Source of the DNA: Acarospora socialis
Taxonomy: Eukaryota; Ascomycota; Lecanoromycetes; Acarosporales; Acarosporaceae
Assembly (NCBI GenBank): GCA_025617375.2
Contig: JAMYGW020000005.1
Coordinates: forward strand, 496,001-560,000
DNA: 64,000 bases
Reading direction: 5' to 3'
This document shows, one piece after another, positions 31,900-43,763 of the stretch. The notes beneath the pieces are model-generated. The model made no database searches and was not told the origin of the DNA. It was given only the letters and a program-made list of their open reading frames with translations. The position numbers and the translations under genes are program-made. Position 1 is the stretch's first letter, and each line of letters opens with the position of its first letter.

Positions 31900-34800
31900 T
31901 TATCTCTTCTCGACCAACAGCAAATGCATCGCGGTATAGGCAACGACAATAAGGACGCCAGAGTAGATGGCTAGGCCGGCCACATCCTGCCATAGCGCTA
32001 GGACGTCGAACCCAAAAGCGCTCAGGATAGAAGCACCAGGCACTTCAATGTCCAAGCCGTACTTCCGATCGATCAAGGTCAAGAACCTAACCTCATTGAC
32101 GCTCAGAGCTTCAAAGCCGTAGTGGAAAATGGATAGCTGTTATACTCCGTTAGCAAAATCTCCCAAGTAAGCATACGTAACGTGGACCTTACAGTTTGCA
32201 GCCATAGCGCGATCTCGGGGATTGTTTCGTGGTTGAGAAGAAAGCCAGCGAACAGCAAACTGAAGAGCATGACCAAGCTCCCTACCAAGTTCGCCACTCC
32301 CCCATCCTTGAAGACGATACCTATTAATAAACATACTGCTGCGGCAGCCAAATTGAAGAGCACCAGGATAAGAATAAACTTGAGGAACTCAGGCCAAGCT
32401 GGAACAAGGCCTACCATGGGATAAACGATAGTCCCCAGGATGATTGGAGGTATTAGCCGCAGAGGAACAATGTCGAACACGACCTTTGCGGCAAAGTATG
32501 TGATGGGTGAATAGTAGCCTTTCGCTCGCTCCCTGACAAATAGCAGACGTTCCGATGAGAAGACCGTCAGGCTCGTCAGAGTGCTGAAACCGAAAAGTGC
32601 AAGGACAAAGAAGAAGAGACCAAGTCGGTTTTGGAAACCTTTGATGTCATCGGTGAGACCATAGAAGAGGAAGCCTGACAGAACAGCAAGGAGGATGGCA
32701 ATGGCGTAGTGCGTTAACATGAGCATTGGGTTCCTGTAGAGATTGCGCCAGGTTCGCTGAGACAATATAACAAACTGACGGAGCCAGCCGATGCGGGTGT
32801 AAGCTTTCATGGTTCCTGAAGCTATTGCACCTTCGGGCTGACCACCAGCGGTTCCATTCGCCGTGTTCGCACCATTAAGGGCAGCATTGATGTCATTGTG
32901 GATTGAGCCAGCAACGTCTGACATTGCATAACTCGACACTAGGATATCCAGATCGGTGCCAATCCCCGAAGCAGGGGGAGGAAGCTGATCTGGGTCGTCC
33001 AATATTTGTGGCGGCACTGAGCCTTGCTGGCGAGAGAGTCGTAGCCACTGCTGCGTGCTTTCCAGAACATCCAAACCACTGTCATCTGTGCGCGGTGTTG
33101 GAGGTGTCTCTTTTCCGCTGCTCTTACGGCGCGTGTACAATTGCTTGTCTTGCTGCTGTTTCAGAGACTGTCGACGCTTGTTCATCGGTCGTCGTATGGA
33201 ATCGCCATAGCTGCTGGCTTCGATACTGACATTCGACACGCTTGGTATGGATTTCACTCCTTTCATGCTGCTTGAGCCAGTACGTAAGCCATCCATGCCA
33301 CTGTCGAGACCCAGACGACCTTCTTCTCCCACTGCTGTAAGTGCTGTACTCGCGTGCATCGTCAAATCCACCAGATAATCAGCAATATTGAAGCCAGATG
33401 GACACGAGTAGCCAATCTTGTCGAAATAAGTTTGGCAGTTTGAGAAAGGACCGGAGTAGACGGTCCTTCCCTTTGCTAATAGTACGAGTTGATCGAACAA
33501 AGCCACAATGTTCGATCGCGGTTGGTGAATAGTGAAGATAATGGTTCGGTTGTAGTTCTTCGCCAGAGTGACAAGACACTCCACAACGTTGAAAGCGTTA
33601 AAGCTGTCGAGGCCGCTCGTTGGCTCATCCAAGAAAAGGATGCTCGGGCTAGTTACTAGTTCGCAAGCAATGCCCACCCTTCTCTTCTCTCCGCCTGAAA
33701 TGCCTCGCCCGTTACCCTCTTCCGAGCCAATCAGTTGATCTTTGATGTGAGTAATACCAAGCTGCTTCTCAACTTCGTGCACTCGCTGCTCTTTGGCTGA
33801 GATACCCATATCTCTCGGCAGCCGAAGAAGTGCGCTAGTCATGATGGTCTCATGCACCGTCAGCGTTGATAACATAGTGTCGTCTTGGTCAACGAAGCCG
33901 ATGACACTTCGATATTCGCTGTCAATAACCTTCTCGCCATTGACGTAGAAGTTGCCTCCGACGACTCCACGCTTGTTTTTTCGAGCCAATATGTCGAGGA
34001 ATGTGGTCTTTCCAGCTCCAGATGCACCCATTATCGCCATAAGTTGACCCGGTTGAGCCAGACCTTGGATGTCTTGCAGGATCTGCTTGCCATTTAGATG
34101 ATAAGAAACATTCTCGAACTGAAGCGCAGCTGGTTTGTGATCAGCCATGAGTTTGGCAGTCTCGTCGTCCGAGTCGTCCGGGAGATGGATAGCCCCGTAC
34201 TTCCTGCTCGCTGACCTTCTTGAGAGGTACCAGACAAGTAGGATTATCGCTACCACGAAAAGAGCAGACCCTGCAATGACACCGGCTATCAAAGGAGTAT
34301 TGATTTTTTTGATCGGTCTTTCATAGCCTGGAACGTCTGTCTTGTACAGGCATTCTCCAGCGTTGCAATCCAGCGTGATACTTTCATCTCCAAAAACACT
34401 TTTGATCAAGTCGTTCATCGCCGGCTCCTCAAACTTGCTTCCATCAAGACTGCTACCCCCTTCGGTGCTTAAGGATGTGAATGAGGCCGGTCCTTTGATT
34501 TCTTGATCCAAGAAATCACCGATGTCGATGGAACCTTCCTGCCCACAGAGCATACGCCCTGGAATACACTGGCACTTGATGTGTTCGCACTTGTAAGACG
34601 TAGTATTTCTGTCATATTCATTCTCGGCGCTCCACGAGCATGTGTCCAAGGCACAATAGAACGACTCTACCTGATCAACCCAGACTGTTGACTGTTAGCT
34701 TGGAATCAACAACGGATAAGGGCAGCCTTACATTGGAAGTTGCACTCCTCATGTTCTGCATTACAGGAGAAGGTCACCTGCGGTTTCTGCTCCTTCAACT

Positions 34801-35281
34801 GGTCCCGTATCTTCCTATTAGTGACATCGCACATCTGGTAGTTCTCGTTGACCACAACGGACTGCTTGTAACAGACTCCCCCCAGCCCTTCCGGCATCAG
34901 AGCATCGCATGCCTTATCTGTCTTGCATACATTGCAGTTGATGCCTCCCCAGCCATCCTCACAATCGCAGGACGGGCCCTCCCTTGGTAAACGCTTGTTT
35001 CCGTCTGCTAATGATCCACATACTGGGACTGAACAGTCTTCACCTCCGAATCCGGGTGGACATGAGCATTTGCCGTTGTACTCGTTGCACGGCGCATACT
35101 GCGCGCAGCTGAAGGCGGGTAGCATGCAGTTGAAGCATGGCGGGCAGTCGGGAGGTCTCTCATCCTGTACTGACAAACTTCCTCTAAGTAAATCAGCTCG
35201 GGACGAGTTCTGGAATGCATCGACAGGCCATGACGAAAACAGCAGTATTAACACCGTGTATGGGAGAAGTGGGAGGCGCAT
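31900..35281 (-). CDS. Adp1-like ABC transporter (ABCG half-transporter with EGF-like ectodomain), 3 exons
   Basis: The minus-strand exons are 35281-34732, 34684-32193 and 32136-31900, giving 1092 residues. A signal peptide ([22 protein letters not shown]) precedes a Cys-rich ectodomain with EGF-like spacing ([24 protein letters not shown]). A first membrane segment ([22 protein letters not shown]) follows. The nucleotide-binding domain has Walker [10 protein letters not shown], signature [12 protein letters not shown] and Walker [15 protein letters not shown] long Ser-rich linker with RRKSSGK-type phosphorylation-like sites leads to the six-segment ABC2 membrane domain. The layout and length match yeast ADP1 and its fungal orthologues, presumed to work as a dimer at a membrane; the substrate is unknown. 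Two short introns (34,685-34,731 and 32,137-32,192) restore expected sequence at both junctions. Confidence 0.93.
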
Positions 35282-35666
35282 CTGCGGAACAAGATGCGTG
35301 AACCCGGTATGTGAGCTGCGAAAGTCGGTAGAGAAAGGCTAAAGAAACCTGGCGGATGGAGTTCAAGGTTGTAACACAGAAGGGATGTTGTTCGCTATCA
35401 TAACAGCGTGGCGGGGAGGTTACATTTGAAGTTCAGGTTGGTCGATGCCTCATGCAAGTGTACTCGCGTCGCCTAAACTTGCCTCGGTTCGTCAGTAGCC
35501 TCCGGCTTGATCACCCCCGCCAAGGGATATACCTAAATCCCTAGAGTAGGTAGTCACAGCAATCTTCGTGGGCAAACGGAGATTCCACAATACAGCTTGT
35601 TAGAAGTTCTAAGCTTCACTATACTACCATAGTTGCAAATTACATGAGAAGTTCTCTGTAGAAAAG
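35282..35666. promoter_or_regulatory. divergent promoter region between ABC transporter and aminotransferase
   Basis: These 385 bases separate the ABC start (minus) from the aminotransferase start (plus), so both promoters must lie here or in first exons. A CCTAAATCCCTAGAGTAGGTAG stretch near 35,532 resembles the dispersed TAGGTA motifs. No further element can be named. Confidence 0.45.
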
Positions 35667-36972
35667 ATGGTCAAGATAGAACCTTTTGGCGTGGAGCAAG
35701 TGAGCTCCCCGAGCTGAATGTTCAGGGTATATGATCTACTGACGCCAAAGCAGTGGATGGACGATTATGAAACAACCGCCAAATATAACATCGCGGAAAC
35801 TTGTGCTGCGTCGATATCGGTAGAAGATCTATGCTCCTTTGATGAGGAAAAGCGCTCCCCGCTCTCACTATCGACGAAGCTCACTTATGGAGCCATCCGT
35901 GGCTCAGAGAAGCTCCGTTCGAACCTGGCCAGATTGTACTCCTCAAAGGCGCCAAGTCCACTTCCATCGGAAAATGTCCTCATCACCAACGGAGCAATTG
36001 CTGCAAATTTCTTAGTACTTTATACACTTGTGGGCCCTGGGGATCATGTAATATGTCACTATCCGACCTACCAACAGCTGTACTCGGTGCCAAAGAGCCT
36101 TGGAGCGGATGTTAGTTTATGGAAGGCCCGGGAAGAGCACGGATGGCAGCTAGACGTTGATGAGCTGAAGAGCTTGATAAAGCCCAACACAAAACTCTTA
36201 ATCATCAAGTATGGGATCACACCACATTCCGGGTGCACCACGTCTTAACATTATGTGTAGTAATCCAAACAACCCTACTGGCGCCATCATCCCACGATCA
36301 GTCATGGAACAGATTGTCGATGTGGCACAGGAACATGACCTATATTTACTGAGTGATGAGGTGTATCGACCCCTCTTTCATTCTATTAGCCCTATAGATA
36401 AGGACTTCCCGCCATCGATCCTGTCTCTAGCTTACCCAAAGGCCATCGCCACAGGGTCGCTGTCCAAAGCGTACGCTCTTGCTGGTATCCGAATAGGTTG
36501 GATTGCTTCTCGATCCAAAGAAGTTATTGACTCATGCGCGAACGCAAGAGATTATACAACCATATCTGTAAGCCAGATTGATGATCAGATAGCCACCTTC
36601 GCACTGGATCCGAGCTGCGTGCACAGTCTCTTGGGACGAAATATCAAGCTAGCGAAGACCAATTTGGACATCCTGGCTAGATTTATTGAAGAACATCGGA
36701 CTCTATGCAGCTGGATCAAGCCGGTTGCAGGGACTACAGCCTTCATCAAGTTCAGTCGGGAGGGTGAGACGGTCGATGATGTCGAGTTTTGTAAGATACT
36801 ACAGGAAACAACCGGAGTGATGTTCTGTCCAGGGAGCAGGTGCTTCGGCGAAGAGTTTAAGGGGTATGTCCGGATGGGATACGTATGTGAGACCAAAGTG
36901 CTCACCGAAGGATTGGCCGAGTTGAAAGGTTTCCTGAGGGACAGGTATCAGATAGTCCCATTAGCAGCATAG
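35667..36972 (+). CDS. class I/II PLP-dependent aminotransferase, 3 exons
   Basis: Exons are 35667-35699, 35754-36208 and 36261-36972, giving 399 residues. The short first exon (MVKIEPFGVEQ) joins WMDDYETTAKYNIAETC, the usual start of this fungal group. Fold-type I landmarks: NGAIAANFLVLYTLVGPGDHV, the NNPNNPTGAII motif rebuilt exactly by the second splice, the DEVYRPLF segment with the PLP-pyridine-binding Asp and Tyr, and the Schiff-base lysine in TGSLSKAYALAGIRIGW. A substrate-carboxylate Arg is expected in VRMGYVCE near the C-terminus. Substrate preference (aspartate, aromatic or other amino acid) cannot be read off. It is the last intact host gene before the repeat block, about 140 bases from the AT-rich border. 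Confidence 0.9.
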
Positions 36973-37304
36973 ACCGCTATATTACACAACATGATATCAA
37001 AAGCGTCTGAAAGTCCAGGCGGGCTTACCTGAAGCTTAAGTGGACAGTGTTACACTCCGGTAAAACTCCCAGGCATATATAGCCAAGATCTTACCCCGGA
37101 GCCGCAAGCGCCTTAGATTACATCATGGTATCAGTTAAAATTTGAGATGAAGTTTCTCTGATAAAGTAAACCTTTTAATTTGTGAAAATATTGTCATTTT
37201 TTACATGCTACAATCAATATACATCAGTTGATGATATATGTTGATCTTTATATCAATATGAGAATGAACAACTTTACAGTCTTTACTACATTTTTCATAT
37301 ATTC
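36973..37304. other. border from gene space to AT-rich repeat block
   Basis: The last CpG-bearing, mixed-composition sequence ends near 37,110 (CCCCGGAGCCGCAAGCGCC). From there to 37,304 the sequence is AT-rich and without CpG. The final five bases (TATTC) are the left target duplication of element B. The 195-bp AT-rich piece is presumably part of an older repeat into which B inserted. Confidence 0.6.
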
Positions 37305-37567
37305 TGTTACAACCAAACCCAGAGAGATTAGATGTTACAACCAAACCCAGAGAGATTAGAGAAAAGTGACCCTGTGTATGTGACAGGACAGAATAGAAAG
37401 ACATGACTTGACAGTCATGTGATGACAAGTACAGCTCAACAGTCATGTGATGTCAAGCTCAACAGAGCAACACTGTCAAGCTGTTGTACTTGAAGCCTGA
37501 AAAGCTTTGAGTTCATAGTATATAGGTAGAGCTGATTTCCCTATGAAGTCAGTCATGTTTAACTCAT
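37305..37567 (+). repeat. element B 5' LTR, first part (interrupted by element A)
   Basis: It starts TGTTACAACCAAACCCAG, and this 28-bp start unit is present twice in tandem (37305 and 37333). The same duplication is seen in the 3' LTR at 55522 and 55550. The LTR resumes at 43643 after element A. Confidence 0.9.
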
Positions 37568-37884
37568 TGTTACGTCCCAACTGAGATTCCTCGGTTATAG
37601 GGCTAGGGTTTATGCTTCTTGATATAAGGGTCCAAAGGTTCTAGGTAAACAGTAGCTTGTTATTGCGTAACTAGATGAGTTGAACACGATCGATTCCATA
37701 AGGGAATCGACCCTACTATATAGGAATAGGCACACTGGCACGCCCGGCGTTCCAGTGTCCTGGTGTGCCCTTTGGCACATGCTCATGAGGGAACGCCTGG
37801 CATTCCGTCGTTCCATGCCCAGGACTACACCTGCTTCAGGTGTAGCTCCTGTTATGCTACTTTCCTTGGGGTATGGCTGTAACA
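37568..37884 (-). repeat. element A 3' LTR (nearly unmutated)
   Basis: 317 bp, still rich in CpG and GG/CC, in contrast to its partner at 43321-43637. Ends are TGTTACGTCC and GGCTGTAACA. Confidence 0.93.
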
Positions 37885-37967
37885 TCATCCCTTCCCTCCA
37901 GGCACTAGTCCTCTAGGGCCTATTTAAGTGAGAGTATTTATCTGCATTTGTTCGTCAACCTTTGACG

Positions 37968-38475
37968 ATGCATCTGAAATCCAAAAATTGTCTTCGCCTT
38001 GCCGATACCATCTTTCATAAAGGAAATCCTGCACTTGTTCCTTGTGATCGCTGTCTTAGCATCGGTCTCTCTTGTATTGTGATGCCTCCCGATTCTTCGA
38101 CGTTGTCCGACTCCTTGAAGTCTGCAAAGTGTGCTGAGTGTGTGTGTTGAGGTCATCCCTGCATCAGCCTCTCCCTCAACTTCTTAGAGTCTGTTTGTTT
38201 AAAGACTGAGAATGAGCTCTCTCTGGCTCTCAATGAGCAACTTTCTGCACTTTTAGTCAAAATCACTAGGTTGCAGAAAATCTTGAAACAGTCTGAAGCT
38301 CAAATCAACACAAAAGCAAAGTGTCTCACTGAAGAGCTTGCAGATGATAATGATGGGACAGAGGATGAAAATCCTCAATCAATGTCACAACTTATGAACA
38401 CAATGTCTCCATCCTTCTGGTCTAACCTTGATCCCTTTTCTCAAAATGTTGAAGTGTTCTCACACAGTTCTTGAG
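37968..38475 (+). other. fossil Cys-rich ORF antisense to element A pol
   Basis: This frame sits on the plus strand, while element A's pol is on the minus strand. It starts MHLKSKNCLRLADTIFHKGN, followed by a Cys cluster (VPCDRCLSIGLSCIVMPP), a second cluster (KCAEC... with a GHPC motif), and a coiled, Glu/Lys-rich C-terminal part with an acidic DDNDGTEDE run. I recall similar Cys-cluster ORFs as frequent orphan predictions in ascomycete genomes; the role is unknown. It is broken in this copy. It lies between the integrase/chromodomain end and the 3' LTR. Confidence 0.7.
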
Positions 38476-41400
38476 ATTTTCTCCTGGTTCTCAGGTATTC
38501 TCTGAGGTATTGTAATCTTTTCACTTGATGAGGTAGTGAGCTTTTCCACTAATCATTCTCTTTTCTAGAATGTTCTCAACTTCATATTCTTTATTGGGTT
38601 TGATGGGCATTTCAATGGTTTGGAGTGGTATGAACTGGTCACAATGCTGTAGCATGGATGCATGAAATACTGGATGTATTCTCATCTCTTTGGGTAAGTC
38701 TAGCTCATAGCTTAACCCCTTGATGTTTCATGTGATCTTGAATGGTTCAATGCTTTTATTCTTCAGCTTCTTGCTTTTTCCCCTTGTTCATATGTTGTCT
38801 GTTCTTAGATATATCTTTTCTCCTTCTTTGAATGGTTTTGCCTCTGTTGTTCATTTCATCTGCTGTTCAATTCATTTTGTCAGGTCTTGGTGCAGTTTCT
38901 TTATTTGTGTGATGTTCAAAATTGCTTTTTGACTTCATGATCCATGTTCTTTGAGATCTCACCATACCTTCAGATTGTAGTCATAGTTCATATAGAAAGG
39001 TGTTTCTCCCATAGTTTCATTTTTTGTGTTGTTGTACACAAACTGTGCCATTGACAACAGTCATACCCAGTTGTTCTGGTTCTTGTTGACATAGTGTCTC
39101 AAGTACATCTTCACTGTTTGATTCATTTGTTCACTTTGCCCATCTGTCTGTGAGTGATATGCTGTTGACATCTTGTGTTTTATTCTGAGTTCTGCTGTGA
39201 GCATTTCTCAGAACTTGCTTGTAAACAGCTTGTCTCTGTCAGTGATAAACTTCTTTGATAGTCTGTGGTTGCTAATCAATTCTCTTAGTATTGTATATGT
39301 CAATATTGGTGCTGTTGTGGTCTCTTTGAATGGAATGAACATTGTGTACTTGGTCAATCTATTCACTATGGTCAATATGCTATTGAATCTTACCCCTCAT
39401 GCTGAATTCTTCAACAATGATAGCTTTGTGATGAAGTTCATGATAATTGACTTTCATGGTGTGTTCAGTGTGTTCAGTTGTGTTACTTCATCATATTGTC
39501 TATCTTGATTGATTCTATTTCTTCAGCATGAATTGCACACAGCAATCATCTTGATGATTCAATTTCTAAAATCACTAACATTGCATCTTCTTCACACTAG
39601 ATCTTCTGTGCATTTAACTTTCAGATGTTCTCTGATTCTGCTATAGTGACATATCTTGATGAGTTCTTTGTCTGTCAAGAGAGCTTGCTTCATCTTGTAC
39701 ATTGCTGCCAAGTCCTTCATGAGAATTTCATCATTGTCTTTGCTCAGAATTTCAGTGTGTATCATCTGTACACTCTCATGATCAGATCACCTGCTCAAGA
39801 CATCTGCTTCATCATTCTCATTATTCTTCTTGTAATGAATCTGAAATTCATAGTCTGCCAACTGCTTTGCTCAATGAATCTGTTGTTGATTGAGTTGCTT
39901 TGTTGTTGCAAAGTTTCTCAGATTCTTGTGATCTGTGTAGATCTAAATTGACTTGTCTGTTTCTGCAAGATTAGATCTTCAATCTTGCAGTGCTTTCACT
40001 ATTGCAAGAAGTTTCTTGTCATGAACCTTGTATCTTTTCTTGAGTTCTGATAACTTTCTAGATCAATATGCTATGAATCTTTGTTGTTCATCCTCAATCT
40101 GATATAGACATGCTTCTACTGTGAAATCTGAAGCATCAGTTTTCAGTGTCTTTTTGCATGCTGAATTGGGTATTCTCAGGTGTGTCATCTCACTAAGACT
40201 TTTCTTTAGTGTGTGGAATGCATCTTTCTGTTCTTTATCTCAATGTCATTTTTCACTCTTGTGTGTCAAATGCATTAATGGTTCTGCAATTCTTGCATAG
40301 TTTGATATGAACTTTCAATAATAGTTTGTTAATTCTAGAAAGACTTGTACTTCCTTGATTCTTCTCAGTGTTGACCAGTTTCTGACTGCTTCTGTCTTTT
40401 TTGAATTCTTCTTGATCTGTTCAGGTCAAATCACATAGTCTAGAAACTTAACTTTCTTGGTCTTGAACCTGCTTTTTGACTTTTTCACATACAAGACTCT
40501 CTCATTAAGTTTTGCCAAGATCTTCTGCACATGCTCTCAGTGCTTTTCAAGGTTTTCTGAGTATATCAGAATGTCATTGAGGTATGTGATCACAAAATCA
40601 TCAAGATATTCTCTCAATATGTCATTGATCAATCTCTGAAAGATGACTGGTGCATTCTTTAGTCTGAATGACATAACAGTATACTCATAATGTTTGTATC
40701 TCATTCAGAATGCCATTTTCCATTCTTCATCTTTCTTCATTCTAACTCAATAGTAGGCATTCTTAAGGTCTAAGCTCATAAACCACTTAGTCTTGCCTAA
40801 CTGATTCTGCAACTCTCCTATCAGTGGTAGAGAATAACTATCTTGATGAGTTATCTTGTTGAGTTGTCTGTAATTGACACATAGTTGCTTCTTGTCATCT
40901 TTCTTGAGTATGAACAGAATTGAGTATTCTGCTGGTGACTTTGATGGTTTTATGAATTCTCTCTTTAGATTCTTGTCAAGGTAAGTTCTAACTTTCTTGA
41001 GTTGTTCTTTGCTCATTGAGTATAATGACATTCACTTAGGTTGCTTTCTGTTCAATAGCAATATTTCATGATCTCATGACTTATACTTCAATAAGCTCAT
41101 TTCTGGTTGTTCAGGAATCTTGTATGTGTTCTTAACTGTGCATATTTCTTTCATAACTCAATCAATTCTTGGATTTCTTTCATGCAACCAAGGCATCCCT
41201 AGTATTGCATCATATTCAATTGAGTTCATAATGTTGAACATTATCTCTTGCAAGTTTCCAAGAATTGAGATCTTCACACAGGTTTCCTCATTGATTCTTT
41301 CTATGACTCTGTTCACCATTTGTATGTTGAATGAACAGTGTGCTTGCTGTGTCACTAGTTCTAACATGTTGACTATTCATCAACTTATAATGTTACTGTC

Positions 41401-43320
41401 TGCTTCAGAATTCACCAATGTGTTAATCTGATGTTTGTTGATCATGATCTTGGTTCATATTCTATGATCATTGTTTTGTCTTTGAGACACCACTAGCTTC
41501 TTTTTCTCTAGTCTTGTTGAGAGAGCTTTTCATTTTTTGACTCACTTGATTGTTCAGCTCATCTTCAAAGTTCTTGAAATCATCTGAGTTCTCTTCTGAC
41601 CATAAGGTTTGCATACTTTAGACTGTGCTGTTCAATGCATCTTTCTGAATGTAGTTGAGATTCATACTGATTGTACTTCATCTGCAACTGACTCTTGAAG
41701 ACTCTTACTCTTTGCAGAAATTCAAATGATATATACTCTTTGCTGAAGATTCATCTATCTTCATTCTGCATGATATATTCTTCAGGTAAGTGTATCTCAA
41801 CCTTGTGGCTCTTTGTTTTTCAAACAAGAAATTTAGATAATACTGTGTGATCACTGCTGAAACATTCATCTTTAACAGCTGTTGTCAGCTTCTCTAGCTG
41901 ATCATATATCTCTTGCTCTTTTGCATTTTTGTGTTGTGCTTTCTGTTTCTGAGCTTGTATCTCTTGCTCAAGCTCTTGTTTCTTGAATTGAAGTTTTTCT
42001 TTCTTCAGTGCTCAATATTGGTTCTTAGAGTGCTGATATGCTGTCTTCAGCTTCATATTGACTTCTCATTCATCAATTTCTTTTTGGTTTGCATTTGAAT
42101 TCAGTGCTTGTCAGATGCTATCACTGTAGTTCTCTTTCACCTGAGTTTCTCAAGTATCAGTTTCTTCAATCTCATCATCAAGAACATTTTTCTTGATAAG
42201 AATAGCTAATTCTTTCTTGTAGGTTGATCAACTCATTGTGTTGTACCTATCTCTCACATCTTTGAGCAGTCTCTGTGAATATCATCTGACTTCATTCTTT
42301 GCACTCATATGTGCTCAGCACATATCATTGTAACAGGCTGTTCAACTCAGAGTGTTGTGCACTATGCTGAGTTTCTTTGTTTTTGTTTTGATCATTACTG
42401 CTGCAACATTCTTTCTCTTCATTTGAGGTCTGTTGCACTCTTGAGCAAGGTGTCTGGGTTTTTCACAGTTATAACATGTTTGCATCTCATTTCACAATGT
42501 TATTTGAGACTTATTGAATTACTCTGTCTGACATTCAGACTCTGCTTGTCTAGCTTTTCATGACTTTTGATGACACTTCTTGATCACATTGAGGTTCATA
42601 GAGTTCAGGTATGATTGTCTTTGATTTTTTCTTTGAGACTTACTCATTCATTTCTGTTGTCAGTAGCTCTTTCTTTTCATCTGGTGTTCTTATTGATGAC
42701 TGTTTATCATAATTGTTTGATTGATGAGTTCTTGTAAGTCATCAAATCTCTCATCTTGTGCAATCTCATTCTTGATAGACTTCTTCAAGTCTCAATAGTA
42801 TGTTGATGTTAACTGATTCATGTTTCATTGCATGAGTGCTGCAAGTCATTGAAACTCTGCCACATACTTGACTGCAAATTCTTCTTGCTGTAATGTGTGA
42901 ATCTTTTGTTTCATCACACATTTCTCATTCACTACTTCAAAGATTACTCTAAGCTCTTTCTTGAACCATTCTCAGTGACTGATATATGAGATGTTTACTT
43001 CTTTCTTTCTCAGACTCATGATCAGAAACTCTCTGAGCTTGAGTTTGACTCAGTTGAACACTGTGTTCTTCAGGTAGAATATTGTGAACAAGACTCTGTT
43101 GATATTGCTTGAAAACTTCTTCACATTGAATTCAATGTACAGGTCTAGTTGAGCAAGAAATTGCCTCAGGTTTCATCAATCACCTGTAAAGTTCTCTGAT
43201 GTCTTGACTTTGAATACTTTTGAATTGACACTAACTGTCTTCATTGATTTGATACTCTGCAACACACCATCTGAGATTGACTCTTTGAATGACATTCTTA
43301 TATTGTGAGAGTGTTCAAAG

Positions 43321-43637
43321 TGTTATGTTTCAACTGAGATTCCTCAGTTATAGGGCTAGGGTTTATGCTTCTTGATATAAGAGTTCAAAGGTTCTAGGTA
43401 AACAGTAGCTTGTTATTGCATAACTAGATGAGTTGAACACAATCAATTCCATAAGAAAATCAACCCTACTATATAGAAATAGACACACTGACACACTCAG
43501 CATTCCAGTGTTCTGATGTGCTCTTTGGCACATGCTCACAAGAAAATGTCTGACATTTCATCATTTCATGCTCAGAACTACATCTGCTTCAGGTGTAGCT
43601 TCTGTTATATTACTTTTCTTGAAGTATGACTGTAACA
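43321..43637 (-). repeat. element A 5' LTR (heavily mutated copy)
   Basis: 317 bp, alignable base for base to 37568-37884, with only transition differences and no CpG left. Confidence 0.93.
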
Positions 43638-43642
43638 CTCAT

Positions 43643-43763
43643 CTAGTTATGTAGTATCTACTATTTACTGATTTATTCAATCATATCATACAAATCATTA
43701 TATCAACAAGCACAAACCTCTAGCTCTAATATACTCAAGAAATCTTAGGTTTAGAATGTAATA
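43643..43763 (+). repeat. element B 5' LTR, second part
   Basis: This matches 55785-55905 of the 3' LTR from TCTAGTTATGTAGTA through the terminal TGTAAYA. With 37305-37567 it totals 384 bp, the same as the 3' LTR. CTTTGAACACTCTTACAATA follows and is shared, in each element's own orientation, next to the 5' LTRs of A and C. It is not a TGG-type tRNA primer site. Confidence 0.9.

Larger units (their letters stand above)
37568..43637 (-). mobile_element. element A: Ty3/Gypsy chromovirus inserted in B's LTR, broken
   Basis: The LTRs are 37568-37884 (3') and 43321-43637 (5'), each 317 bp with TG...CA ends. The target duplication is CTCAT at 37563-37567 and 43638-43642. A polypurine tract reads GGAGGGAAGGGATGA on the minus strand at 37885-37899. 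Minus-strand parts from right to left: gag with a CCHC knuckle near 42,450, protease about 41,160-41,370 (ending YDAILGMPWLHERNPRID), reverse transcriptase about 40,560-41,030, RNase H about 39,950-40,260, integrase about 39,050-39,700, and a chromodomain near 38,500-38,620. An antisense Cys-rich ORF lies between integrase and the 3' LTR. Length is 6,070 bp. It is broken in many places. The mutation load rises from left to right, and it looks like the youngest or least mutated element here. Confidence 0.93.

Noticed and set aside
40747-41031. Open reverse-transcriptase frame considered as a host gene
   Set aside because: It is part of element A between its LTRs, so it is recorded only as part of a broken retroelement.
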